Shown: piece after piece, positions 1-11,800 of the stretch
Layout: each line of letters starts with the position of its first letter
Position numbering within the stretch: the stretch's first letter is position 1
DNA from: Plantago elongata
Taxonomy: Eukaryota; Streptophyta; Magnoliopsida; Lamiales; Plantaginaceae
DNA length: 64,000 nucleotides
Direction: 5' to 3'
Assembly: GCA_036897095.1 (NCBI GenBank)
Contig: JAYMSP010000195.1
Coordinates: 1-64,000 of the forward strand
Made by a program: the position numbers and the translations under genes
Notes under the pieces: generated by a model
What the model was told of the DNA's origin: nothing
What the model saw: the letters and a program-made list of their open reading frames with translations, nothing else
Database searches by the model: none

Positions 1-194
1 GACCAATCGAGGCGAACCAAGACGGACTAGATCCTACCTAATCCGCGAACCTTGCCTTAGCCCGATTTATACCATATCAATGATGAAGTGTGAAGACAAG
101 AAGAAATGGATTATAGTTGTGAAAGAAAGAAGAGCTTTTATCATTAGAGAAGAATGGAACCTAGATTTACATCCAAAACTGCATGACAAAAGGG
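1..194. other. no recognisable gene
   Basis: Short unassigned sequence at the window edge. No supported reading frame, repeat or RNA was recognised. Confidence 0.4.
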
Positions 195-1165
195 TTAACT
201 AATTTCAGTACTATGTCGCACTTTATTATTATTAGTACACTTTTTAAAATTTAACAAATGACATAATTTAGACATAATTTAAACATTAAAAATTAATTTA
301 TTAACTACTTAAATAATTTTAACAATTTTAAAATTACAATTGACATAAATTTACAAAACAAATCATCTTATTTAATCATTTCACATATTTAACTTAAAAA
401 TATCTCCTTCTTCTCTAAACTTTACCACCACCTTCTCCTCCCTACTGATCGCCGCTGTCACCATCACCGGAGATCCGACAATTTATTTTCTTTTTTAATT
501 CTTCCAAAGCTCTTTTTTAATTCTTCCAAAGCTTGTTCCGCCATGAAAGAGCAAATTCCACCATTGATGAAGCAGATGCGGAAGGATGAAGCAGACATTG
601 GATTAAGCAGATCTGCTTCATCCTTCCGCCATGGAAGAGCACCACGGATGAAGCAGATCTACTCATTCATGGCGGAATCCGCCACGGATGAAGCTTTTAC
701 GGCGGAAAAGTTTGCCATGGAACCATGGCAGAAGCTGTTCCGCTATGGAAGCTCGCCGGAGCTTCCAGCCTTCCAGCTCCGGCGAGATCTTTCTGGCGGC
801 TCGCCAGTTTTCGATCAATGATGATTGGAGCTCTGCCAGAGCTCCGACCATCTTTAATTTTTCAATTTGAATTTTTGTTTTAGATAAAATAAATGGGTGT
901 TTTGTGTATTTTTAATTTTTGTGAGGTTGATTTTAAATTTTATTGGGTGTATTTTGTTTAAGTTTAAAAGATAAGGGGTGTGTAAATAATTGACCACATA
1001 ATATTATTAATTATTATGCAACGTCGCAATATGTTATTATACGACAGTGCGACATCATGTTGCACTAAAAAAATGAAGGGTTGAGATTTAATCTTGAATT
1101 GATTCAACAGTTTAGATCGTAGTACTAATAATAGTATAATGCGACTATAGTATAGTATTAATCAT
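195..1165. mobile_element. possible non-autonomous DNA transposon with weak inverted ends
   Basis: The sequence near 203-235 (AGTACTATGTCGCA, then TTATTATTAGTAC) reappears as its reverse complement near 1119-1160. This suggests terminal inverted repeats of roughly 35-45 bp around a core of about 0.95 kb. The core is AT-rich apart from 430-830, which is richer in G+C and full of short repeated words such as GATGAAGCAGA and GCCATGGAA. No clear target duplication was found, so the family is open; a degenerate foldback or MULE-like element is the best guess. Confidence 0.3.
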
Positions 1166-1199
1166 GTCCAGAAAGGAATCATAAGTTACAGGTGGTTGT

Positions 1200-1480
1200 T
1201 TGAAAGAAGTTGAAACAATGAGATTAAGGCTTAGATTAGCAGCTAGAGGTTTTATTTCACATGAGGTGATTGATTATAATCAAGTGTTTTCACATGTAGT
1301 GAATCATACTTCAATCATGAATTTATTAGCTCTGGTAACTCAATTTAACCTGGAACTTCACCAACTCAATGTAAAAACAACATTTTTGCATGGAGATCTT
1401 GAGGAGGTGATATATAAGAACCAACCCAACCCGAAGGTTTTATTCAACCAGAAAACACGGAGATGTATGTTTTTAAATTA
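1200..1480 (+). mobile_element. Ty1/copia reverse transcriptase fragment (fossil)
   Basis: The translation has the N-terminal part of a Ty1/copia reverse transcriptase: an LAARGF block, a DYNQVFSHVV block and a QLNVKTTFLHGDLEEVIY block. In intact elements these correspond to LVARGF, DYxEVFSPVV and QLDVKTAFLHGDLEEEIY. No LTR, gag or integrase belongs to it. It is a broken isolated relic, clearly old. Confidence 0.8.
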
Positions 1481-1650
1481 TTTTATAAGTAATATTTTTA
1501 AAAATATAAGATTTTGTCACCCAAATCCTTGAAAAGACCTTATACAATTTCGCTCTCCAATTAAACCAAAAGTGAAGTTATTTATGTCAAAAGATGAATG
1601 TGTGAGAAGTTTGAAATCATTCACAACACCAATAGAGTTAATTCTTCAGG

Positions 1651-2490
1651 TTATGATATCTTACCTGACTATATAACGTAAACAGGCAAATCAATACTTA
1701 CTTGTCGCACTAACTTTCCAGACAGTAGTGTTTTAAAGCCTTTAAGCTCTTCTTCACATCCATTTATGAGGTACTTTGAATCCGTTCAAGAATGATATGT
1801 CGAAACCCGATACAGTGATAATGTTAATTAGCATCCTCGACCTCGGTATCCATGAACAATTTATTTTTACAGAAGAACGCAAGGAAATTAACGTTCGAAG
1901 CTATACTAAGCTATTTAGTTAGGATTATGAGGATCTTTGAAGCATGAAGAAAGATGTTATAGATATAACAAGAAAAAATGGACTAGAGTCTAGTTGCATA
2001 AGGACTCCTAGCTTAGTTGGTCGGACTTTGTGAATTTCGAACTTATGATCTAACTAGGCTATCCATTAAATCATGGGTTCGAAACTCACTAACCCCAATC
2101 AACTAGCTTAGGAGTCTTATTGCAACTGGACTCTATTCCGTTTTTCCTTCTTATATATGATCTACAAGATCATAGACAAACACGCATGTTTTCTTCTCTT
2201 ACTTTACTTGGCTATATATTATCAAATCTCTACGACCCTACTTACTAACTAGTTTAACATAATTTCGAACGGAACCTCCTAACGTTCTTCGATAGAAATA
2301 AATTGCCTGTGAATATGGAGGTCGAAGAAGCTAATCATCGTGTATCGGGTTTCAACATATCATCCATAATGAACGAATTCCAAGTACTTGAGAAGAAGAG
2401 TTTAAGTTTTTCCAAGCTGCTGTGGAAACTAGTGCGATAAGTAAGTATTGATTTACTTATTCACGTTATATAGTCACTGGATTAAGATCA
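1651..2490. repeat. large palindromic (foldback-type) element
   Basis: Two arms of about 400 bp are reverse complements of each other, at roughly three-quarters identity by eye. The left arm runs about 1655-2045 and the right about 2080-2486. Matching blocks include GACTATATAACGT (near 1667 and reversed near 2464), AATCAATACTTACTT (near 1688 and reversed near 2440) and TGAAACCCGATACA-like sequence (near 1801 and 2340). The loop is about 35 bp around 2046-2080. Near the centre are tRNA-like words, TAGCTTAGTTGGT (about 2010) and GGTTCGAAACTC (about 2082), resembling A and B boxes. It ends about 300 bp from the 3' end of the first CRK gene. A transcript would fold into a very long hairpin. Confidence 0.8.
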
Positions 2491-2791
2491 ATATTATTAT
2501 GCATAAAATTTTAAATTCTTAGTTTATCTTTGCATATTTTTCAACAAAATTTAATTTATGTAACTTTAAACCATTCGAATCAAAGTTCATAAAAAGCTAA
2601 ATTTTCAGCAGAATGTACCATGGAGGCACAATCTTAATTCTTAATCAGAACACTTTTTTGTGTGCATACTCTACCAAATACCAATACATAATATAGACCT
2701 CATGTGCCCTTCAACATTTCCAGCTCAGTTCCAGAATCTAATCCGGCAAGACTACAAAATAGATATCAGATCATCAAAATCCCCGTTCTCA
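2491..2791. other. 3' flank of first CRK gene
   Basis: Non-coding AT-rich sequence immediately downstream of the minus-strand CRK stop codon. It probably holds that gene's 3' UTR. Nothing else was recognised. Confidence 0.5.
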
Positions 2792-5644
2792 TCATCTTGG
2801 GTAGAAAATACTCTGTGACATGCTGGCAGCAGAATCATAGTTGCTATGCTGGTGCGGAGTAGACTGACTCTCGCTCATGTCATTCAGTTCCATGGTCGTC
2901 TCATCCAAGAAAGGGGGACAGGTTGGTAAAGCGAGGCGTTCTTCTTTCTTGACCAGCAATTGTAGTGCCCCAGACATTGAAGGTCGTAAAGAAGGAATTT
3001 CTTGACAGCACAAGAGCCCTATGTGAACCACTCGTAAAATCTGTGTCTTGGTGTTGGTGCTTTGGTAGTTATGCAACATCAGATTTGGATCCATGAGCTG
3101 CTCCAGTGTTCTTCCCTGGAAATGCTTCCAGGCCTGAAAAGCAATAAAGGATTAACTTAACTTTTCAAGTCCATGCCAAAGCCGTTCTGCTAGACAAGAG
3201 ACGACAGATACTTGCTCAACTAAAGATGAAGACTGAACTATACTAATTATGGATCTTAATTTGAATGACATGAGGACTTCACGATAATTCCATAAGCACA
3301 AGGGCACGAGGTACTGTTAGAACTTACCATTGTAACCAAGCTCTCACTGTACAGTGCAGTTTTACTTCTGTTATTCTGCTTCCCTGAAATAATCTCCAGC
3401 AAAAGAACACCGAAACTGTAAACATCCACTTTCTCCGTCAACTTGCCATAGGCTAAGTATTCTGGTGCCATATAGCCCCTAATTTTTTTACAATTTAACC
3501 CAAGAAAGATAAATGAAATCACCTTAGATCATGAAAATAGATACTGCATTACAAAAAGAATCAAAGTTCGATAAGCCTTAGCTTGAAATTACGCATAAAA
3601 GAGTGAGTATTGAGATTACTTACAGGGTTCCAGCTATAGCAGTGCTGATATGACTTTTATCTTCTTGAAAAGACCTTGCCAGCCCAAAATCAGCAATCTT
3701 TGCATGGAGCCTTGAATCCAAGAGAATATTACTTGCTTTTATATCTCTGTGAATTATTCTTGTTCTCGTGTTCTCGTGCAAGTATACCAATCCCTCTGCT
3801 ATTCCAATTATAATCTCAAATCTTCTCTCCCAATTCAACATCTGACCTTTAATCGAATCTGTCAACCACCCGAAACAAATTATGAAAGGTTACACGACCT
3901 CTCAGTTATCCCACTTAGACCTCTGCTACTTAACTTTCGAATGTTGTATGGAAAATACTAGTACATACCGAATATAAAGCAATCCAGACTCTTGTTAGGC
4001 AAGAATTCATAAACGAGCAGACTTTCCGGCCCTGAGCAACTGCATCCCAACAATCTGACTAGATTTCTGTGCTCAACACTGCTAATAATGTTAACTTCAT
4101 TGTAGAAATCAGCAGCTCTATGTTTGTTGTTAAAGAAAAGCCTCTTCACCGCAATTTCTCTCCCATCTGGTAAAACTCCCTGTAGTATATAATCAAGACT
4201 TCGGCTTTATAGAACTTAATAAGTTAATATATACTAATGCATATACAAACAGACTCATATTTCCATTTTGTCAAGTATCAACCTCATACACTGTACCGAA
4301 TCCACCATTCCCAAGCTTGTTGGCCTCGTCAAAAGAATCTGTGGCTTTCTCCAGGGTAGAGTATTTGAAGTTCAAGCTGCTGTCATTGAGCGTCTTCACT
4401 AATTTATGCACATTTCCTGTACATACATACATTCGATAGCATGACACTCTGCAAGTTTAATGGAATTGTTGAAGTTAGAACCACGTACTTAATAGTTCAA
4501 ACCAACCATTACCTTTTCTCTTCTTGTGGATTATTCTGCGCTTCCATATGTAAACTCCAATAATGACACCGATGAAGAAAACCACAGCTGCAACTACAAT
4601 GACTACTATTATAGTCACTGCAGAAAGAGAAAATGTTCATGTAAGTATGAGTACATAACAATAAAATAATCAAGTTAAGAACTACTATAATATAGTAGTT
4701 ACCTCTTGAACGTCCAATTCGAGGAATAGGATTGAGGAAATCAGTATCTGAGTACCGCATAAAGCAGCCTGTGTTCAAAGCTCGGCCCTCAGACCAAGGC
4801 AAACAACTAGATATCGACGCAGAAGCATTTTCTAGACAAGCTCTGCAAGAGCTTGCATTCAGAGTCCTCCAGCAGTTCGCCAAAACATAGGCTGACACGT
4901 TAGATGACGTCGACAACACCTGTGCCCTTGCATAACCATTACTGCTTGGAGCAGATGATACTGCTTGTGATAGAGCCTACTAATAGCAAAGGATGTTGTT
5001 TTAGTTTTAACTAGAGAAGAGTCATAAAGATACAAGTTGTTGAAACAGAAGGAAACATGTACAGACAACTACTTGAAGATAGTTCACCCAAAAAAGTCAG
5101 ATTGAAAAGCACAAGTGAGAAATGGAGGAAGTATTAAATAAATGTTCATCTAGAGCTCCATCACCTGTCTTGCAGAATCCCCAAACGCAGAGTCTCTTCG
5201 CGTTATGTTCCCACAAATGGAAGTGTCATTTGGACCAGTATACTCCTCATAGAAACTGTAATTCTCGGCACGCATAAAACAACCATCAAGGAAGATCCTT
5301 CCACCATTCATCGGATAGCACTGGGGTAAAACAGTACGTGCTTCCGCATAGCACAATACACAATCAAGCAACGAGAGATCCCCGTAGCACTGTGCTATGC
5401 CAAAATTAGCATTGGGCCCTACCCCTGCTATAGCTCTGCCAAAAGCCGACGTTCGTATTTGTGCACTTATGTTCTCCATAGTCATAATGAAGTTCGGAAC
5501 GAACAGGGTGGAATTGTCCTCCAGATGATTCTTGCAAATGGTACGAACGACCAGAGCCCTCGGAAGTGCATATGATCCATCTGGGGATAGCAGTATTACC
5601 AGAATAATGATGATCACAGATGGAACACAAATGGCTATTTTCAT
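2792..5644 (-). CDS. cysteine-rich receptor-like protein kinase, CRK2-like (copy 1)
   Basis: Predicted plasma-membrane receptor kinase. Eight exons with GT-AG borders: 5165-5644, 4703-4976, 4513-4617, 4283-4416, 3969-4179, 3624-3858, 3328-3478 and 2792-3133. They sum to 1,932 nt (643 residues), the usual CRK length. The start is the ATG at 5644, followed by a hydrophobic signal peptide. Exon 1 carries the first DUF26 domain ([13 protein letters not shown], the C-x8-C-x2-C motif) and exon 2 the second ([13 protein letters not shown]). Exon 3 is the transmembrane helix, followed by basic stop-transfer residues. The kinase has [24 protein letters not shown] (about residue 438), DFG and YMAPEY, so it looks catalytically competent. 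It is closest to copy 4. The kinase wording ([34 protein letters not shown]) matches CRK2 of Arabidopsis from memory. Its ligand is unknown. Confidence 0.92.
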
Positions 5645-6379
5645 TGTGGCTTAGACACTTGATCAACTTAGCAGGTTGGTGTAAACATAGCAGGTTTTGA
5701 ACAATACGTATGATAAACTACAAGAAGTTGAGAGTCATATACTAATGGAGGTAGTCTTCTACAAGTTTTTTTTGGGAGACAGGTCAAGAAGAAGAAGAAG
5801 ACGACAGCACAAGTATTCACAGTTTCTTGCCAAAATAATAGTTGTGACTAGTGCAGTCGCAATCTTCTATATCTCCTGTGGGATGTTAAAGAATCATACT
5901 CCACTATCATGAAGACCAATTCTCTTGAGACCATCACCAGTTAGTCTTCGGAGTCTCCTTTTTCTTTAGAAAAGAAATTATACATGGCGTCAAATTACTT
6001 GTAATCGAGTATTGAATTTGGATAGGTTTAATCATTTTAACTTGGGTATACTTTAGTCTTCCAAATTAAAGTGTTTTATTTTAGACCACCTTCAATAATG
6101 ATTTATGCACGATGGGACATTGTCGTGACAAAATGTCAGTGTCGTCGTGTGTTTTTGTTACGTGGTGATGCGTCGTCGTCACGCTAAGAAATATTTTAAT
6201 TTTTTAATCTCTTTTTATATTTTTATTTACGTATTAATCATATTATAAGAGTGTTTAGATGTTGAAATGAATAAAATTATTGCAATGGTGACGCGCGTTG
6301 AATCATATGTGACGACGTTCCCGTTGGAGCCGATCTTAACGTCATTATCCAAGTGCGCTTTCATTTCAAACTTTTTTTA
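5645..6379. other. upstream region of first CRK gene, no gene
   Basis: Presumed promoter and 5' UTR of the CRK gene ending at 5644, followed by AT-rich intergenic DNA. A CG-rich stretch at about 6115-6190 with repeated GTCGTC words may be a decayed transposon end. No reading frame looks real. Confidence 0.4.
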
Positions 6380-6635
6380 TTAACTATATACGTTTAGCAA
6401 TTTATAATGAATCTATCGACGTTTAAAAATTAATTAAAAAACTACTCAAACTACATACGTTTAGTAGTTTTATGAAACTTTACGCATCATTAAAAATGAA
6501 TCTATCGACATTTAAAAATTAATTAAAAAACTACTCAAACTAAATATGTTTAGCAGTTTTATGAAACTTTACGCATCATTAAAAATGAATTTATCGACGT
6601 TAAAAAATTAATTAAAAAACTACATGAGAATTTTA
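6380..6635. repeat. 89-bp tandem repeat, about 2.8 copies
   Basis: The word ATCTATCGAC (ATTTATCGAC in the third copy) recurs at 6411, 6500 and 6589, a constant spacing of 89 bp. The surrounding unit includes TTAATTAAAAAACTACTCAAA and TTTATGAAACTTTACGCATC. Copies differ by only a few bases, so the array is fairly recent. Non-coding and AT-rich. Confidence 0.9.
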
Positions 6636-7260
6636 CCTTTAAACTCAAATTACTCATCTTATAAATTTTTATTTAACACTGAGCGAAATAATTTATATAA
6701 AGTTTTTCTTAAAACGAGTGAGTGCAAAATATTTATCTTAATGAGTTAGACTTTCTCAATCTCAAAAACACACTTCCCTGTTTCAAAATATAGAAAAGTC
6801 TAAACTCAAGGAGAAAGTGTATCTTTTCTCTTAGGATAATTCTAAAAATCTCCTAAAAATATGGTGTTTTTCAAAAAATTCCATCGTTACTACTTTGATT
6901 TTTCCTTCTCAGATTTTTTGAATCCGTCTTTATTTTTCATAACCGTTAATAACTAAATGACAAAGTAAAGTCAACGGAGTCAACCATTAAAAGTCAACAA
7001 TTAACGTTTTTTCTTTTCTTTTATGATGCCATTTTTTTAACGTTATAAATTAATTTATTTTCTAAAATTTTCTGTTTCTTATAACATTTTAAAAAAATTT
7101 ATACCGTCATAATCTGTCGATTTTTCCAGTAATGTCCCTGGAGTGTCAAATTAATAGCTGAATCCAAAAAAAAATTGAGTGTGGTGGACATAATTTGTTG
7201 AAACCCATTTCCCTTCTTTCCTTTCTTTCTCAACACCTACACACAAATTTGTGTACATAC
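6636..7260. other. AT-rich intergenic sequence
   Basis: No gene was recognised. The last 60 bases before 7261 are pyrimidine-rich, with TTTCCTTTCTTTC, as in a plant 5' leader, and lead into a possible small gene. Confidence 0.4.
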
Positions 7261-7538
7261 ATGGCTGTAAATTACAATGGTCCAACGCCCTTCTTCCGAA
7301 CCGAGAACACCTCAGAAGCTACCAGTTCTCAAGAAAACAGAGTGTCACTGATAAAATCAAGAAATACTATTTTAGAGTCAAAAGGGTCATTTGGGATCGT
7401 CTCAGATCGGCTAGGAAGAAATTGAGTAATTTGTTGAAAAGTAGGAGAAGGATGTTTGTGAGAATCAATGGACATCAGGATAGACGTTTCAACAGTGGCG
7501 GTGCTTGTGAGAGTGACTTGTTTCTGGTAGTACGATAG
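7261..7538 (+). pseudogene. small basic protein gene, probably frameshifted
   Basis: An ATG at 7261 follows a leader-like pyrimidine-rich stretch and opens MAVNYNGPTPFFRTE. The more protein-like part lies one frame away: RSYQFSRKQSVTDKIKKYY, then RVKRVIWDRLRSARKKL and a stop at 7538. That frame has no ATG upstream of the basic segment. The simplest reading is a host gene for a highly basic protein of about 90 residues, broken by a one-base change near 7300. A sequencing error or a chance open frame are alternatives. I do not recognise a family with certainty and assign no function. Confidence 0.35.
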
Positions 7539-7959
7539 TAGTGATATAATTAAAACCGGGAAAATTAATTTTTTTTATTCAACACAATTAGCCAATTAGG
7601 TGAAATACTATTTAGTGGCAATTACTATAACAATTTGTGAAATTGGGTTTTTTTAATTTGTTCAAGATTCTACATGTAGTACAGTAGTAGCGACATTATA
7701 AGTCCTGAAAAATCAAATCTTTATTTAGTACAATTAGGTGATATAAAGATAGAAAAAAGAAGATTAGGTAAAAGAGAGAGCTAAGAGCCAAGAAGGCTGC
7801 TAAAGAAATTGATAAAAATGGACATGATTATTGAGTGTGGTGGAAATTGGTTATTTATTTTGGACAAGGTTTTGGAATGAGTGGGGTGGGAGTTGATTTT
7901 GAAAAGTGGGAATTGTTTGATTGATTGTGTTGGATTTAATGTTGCATTTGACAAACAAG
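7539..7959. other. intergenic, no gene
   Basis: AT-rich sequence up to the LINE target site. An open frame on the minus strand here shows no recognisable domain. Confidence 0.4.
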
Positions 7960-7971
7960 TTGATAGGGGTA

Positions 7972-8578
7972 GACTGCTTATTGTTCCCACTGTTGTAAAC
8001 TAGGTCATGGTTCTGATACTTGTTTTGCTAAGTTCTCAAACTTTAGATCAAAGGTTGTGGTGAATAACTCTAACTTTGGCTCAAGTAAAAATAGACTTGT
8101 GGCAGATGCTTCCTTTGCAGGTTACGCTTTTATTTTTCAGGATACTTAGTCTGCTGAGGATGATGATGGTTGGATAACTTGGAGTAATTCCAAAGGAAAT
8201 AATAACAAAGATTCTTTGGCAGATTGGCCTTCTTGGCAAGAGGACTCTATTGAGGAAGTGAATCCTACCTCTAATGCCTCTGAAGGTCTGCCTTCCGAGG
8301 AAGGGAATGAGATGGAAAATCCATCTAGTCCTATGAATTCTGAATCTGTCCCTAAGAATTCTGGGGCTGGGAATGTTGACTTAGGTGCTAAGGACATTAA
8401 TAATGTTCTGTTTGGTTCTGTGAATCCTGTTCGAAATGATAATTGTGTAGAAGAGGAAGTACGTGAATTTGAGCCCCTCATACTGATTGAAAATAGAAGA
8501 AAGTCCACTGGTGATATTGTGGATATTTTTGTATTCCCTGAGGTATTGGAAGAAGCTGAATATAATCCTCAGATTTAG
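7972..8578 (+). pseudogene. LINE ORF1 C-terminal remnant with CCHC zinc knuckle
   Basis: The frame starting near 7973 reads AYCSHCCKLGHGSDTCF, a CCHC zinc knuckle typical of plant L1 ORF1 proteins, which bind element RNA. It continues to a stop near 8150. An acidic Ser/Asn/Glu-rich tail follows in the next stretch (about 8216-8578). The N-terminal RNA-binding part is absent because the insertion is 5'-truncated. The upstream sequence in this frame is full of stops, which supports a junction at 7971/7972. Confidence 0.7.
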
Positions 8579-8819
8579 TTGGCTGCTGAGATTGACAAAT
8601 CTCCTAGTAGCTTCTTCTTTAAAGGTAACTCTCTGGCTTCTGATAAGGATGATCCTTCATATAGTTTGCCTAATCATGTGGTTCTGTTGGCTCTAACTCT
8701 GATAAGTATTTGGTTTCTTCTTTTATGACCTCTACTCTTGTAGCTTTAGGTACTAGAAGTAAGAAAAATAGTAAGAAAAGTGCTAAGAAAAAAAAGCTTG
8801 TGTTGTTGTGTCTCAATGA

Positions 8820-11800
8820 ATGTTTTAGCGTGGAATATTAGAGGTGTACGTAGGGAATAAAGTTTCTCAGCAAAATGTGTGGTATTCTAAAAAAAGGATA
8901 ATCTGGATGTCATTTGTTTCCTTGAACCCTTGGTTGCTCTGGATGAGTTTTCTTTTACCAAAATGTTTGGTATGGATAAAGTTATTGCTAATTGCAGTAA
9001 CAAATTTTGGGTGTTTTGCAATGTGTCTGTTTCTATTGAGGTATTGATTGATCATGAACAATTTGTGCACTGTAAACTGTCTAGCCCTTTATATAATGTG
9101 CCTTGCTTCTTCACTTTTGTTTATGCTAAATGCACTAAAAGGGAGAGAATTGTGTTGTGGGATTGACTGAAAAACATTTCTAATCCTGTTCTTCCATGGG
9201 TTGTGGGAGGGGATTTCAATGTAATTGTGGCTAGTCATGAAAAACAAGGTGGTAACCCACCTGACCAATCTGCTTTATCTGACTTTTCTGATTGTATAAT
9301 TGATTGTTACTTGATTGATGTGGGTTTTGTGGGCTTGCCTTTTACTTGGCAAAGAGGGGGTGTTAAGGAAAGACTGGACATAATTTTGTTCAATCAAGCT
9401 TGGTTAAACTTATTTTCTAGTAATACTGTGTCTCATGGTGTGAGGAGGAAATCTGATCATAAACCTTTGATGTTGATTGCTAAATCTTTGGCTCTTGGTA
9501 GCCCTAGACCTTTCAGATTTCAGAACATGTGGATTGCCCACAAAGATTTTCTTCATGCTGTTTTTCAAAATTGGTCTTTACCTTCTATGCAATTTGATTT
9601 GAAAAAACTTTGGGAGAAACACCACAGAATAAAGTAATTTTTAGTTTGGTGGAACAAAATTGTTTTTTGGTGATATTTTTGCTAATTTGAAGTAGAAGCT
9701 GAGTTGGTGTCTATTGAACAAATGTGTGAGACTTCTCCCTCTGTCATCAATGATTTACTTTTAAAAGATAAGTCTACTTGTTTTCAAGCTTTGCTGGATA
9801 TGGAAGAAAGTTTCTGGAGACAAAAGGCTAGTTGTGTTTGGAATGTTGATGGGGAACAGAAGCACTAAACTTTTCCATAACATGGCTCAAAGAAAAAGAG
9901 CGAAAGCTAAAAAATTTGAAATTGAGCATAATGACACTCTTCACTCTAATCAGAAACAAATTGAGTTGTCTAATGTTGATTACTTTGGTAACACCTTCTC
10001 TAACAATATTCATCTCTCTGGCACACCTAATTTTGAAAATTTTGACAACCATGTTTCTTTTCAAATGAATGAGATGCTTTGCATTCCTCCTGATGAAAAG
10101 GAACTTGAGAGGGTCTTATTTTCTTTGAATAAAGGGGATTCTGCTGGTCCTGATGGATTCTCAGTTGATTTTTATCAATCTTGTTGGGAATTTATTAAAG
10201 ATGATTTGTTAGAAGTTGTGTTGAGGGTTATCATATTCCCCTAAGGGTACAAATCCTATTACTTGGTCTCAATTTAGACCTGTCCGTCTTTGTAGCTCTG
10301 TCCATAAAATTATATCTAAACTCTTGAATGATAGACTTACCCCCTTTCTTTCTGATCTGATCTCTAAAAATCAATCTGGTTTTTTAAAAGGAAGATCTAT
10401 AGGGGATAATATTCTTCTTACTCAAGAATTGATTTCTGATTTGGATAAAAAATGTAGGGGTTCTAACCTTATTTTAAAAATTGACTTCCTTAAAGCCTAT
10501 GATAGGTTGGACTGGTCATTTTTGAAATCTGTGTTATTAGCTATGGGTTTCTCTTGTGTGTGAATTGATTTGATTATGAGAACTATTTCTGGTTGTCACT
10601 TTAGTGTTTTGGTGAATGGCAACTCTTGTGGCTTTATTCCTTCTGGCCATGGTTTAAGACAGGGAAATCCTTTATCTCCTGCTTTGTTCATTCTGGCCAG
10701 TGAATATTTCTTTAGAGGTTTATATAAGCTTTATGAAGAAAATCCCTCTTTGTATTTTATCTCTCAAAGCACTGTGAGAGTGAGTCTTTTGGCTTATGCT
10801 GATGACTGCATTGTTTACTGTAATGGGCAAAAATCTGGACTTTCTAAGTTAATGTCTTTTTTTAGGCACTATGAGCAGATTTATGGGCAAAGAATTAGCT
10901 TAGCCAAAAGTAATGCTTACCTTGGCAAAAGAGCTAATGTTTCTGTTATTTCTGAAGTTACTGGTTTTGAAATTTCTTATATGCCTATTTCTTATCTTGG
11001 AGCTCCTATATCCAAGGGTAAGAAAAAAGCTTTCTGGTTGGAATTTAAATTGTCTATCTCAAAGTAGCAGGTTGGTGTTGATCAAAAGTGTGTTATTCTC
11101 TATGCCTATTTATTTGCTTCAAGTTTTAAGACCTCCTGAATCTATTTTTAAAACTTTAGACTCTTTAATGGCTAAGTTTTTTTTTGGGATCTTCCCCTGA
11201 TACTAAAAAGATTCTTTGGTCTAAATGGTTATCTATTTCTAAATCTTTTGAGTGAGGAGGTCTTAATTTGAGAAATCTGAGGGATATGAGTAATACTTTA
11301 GATGTTAAAATTTGGGTGAATTTTAGAAAACAAATATCTATGTGGTCTCAATTTATGCTTGGCAAATTTTGTAAGTATTCTCATCCACCTATGTTGCTTC
11401 TAAGGCTAATGATTCTACCACCTGGAAAAGAATACTAAATGCTAGATTAGTTGGTCAAAGCAACATTTTTTGGTCACTTGGCCCTGGCTTAGTCTCCTTT
11501 TGGTGGGATCACTGGTCTCCGTTAGGAGTAATTGGGGATTTGGTTAGGGATCACTCTGTTTTTGTGGATTTGGTAAAGGATTTTAGATTGTAGTCTGGTT
11601 GGAATTGGGATAATATTGAGAATTTTCTTCATCCTGATGTGGCTGTCAAATTGTTGAGTGTTCACTTTTCTGATATGAATCATGATAAACTTATTTGGAA
11701 AAGCACTTCTAATGGTTTGTTTTCTAATAGCTCTACATGGAGCTTGGTTAGAACTCAATATCCTGGAAGGTGCTGCTCTTATTTGGTATAAAAGGTTTCC

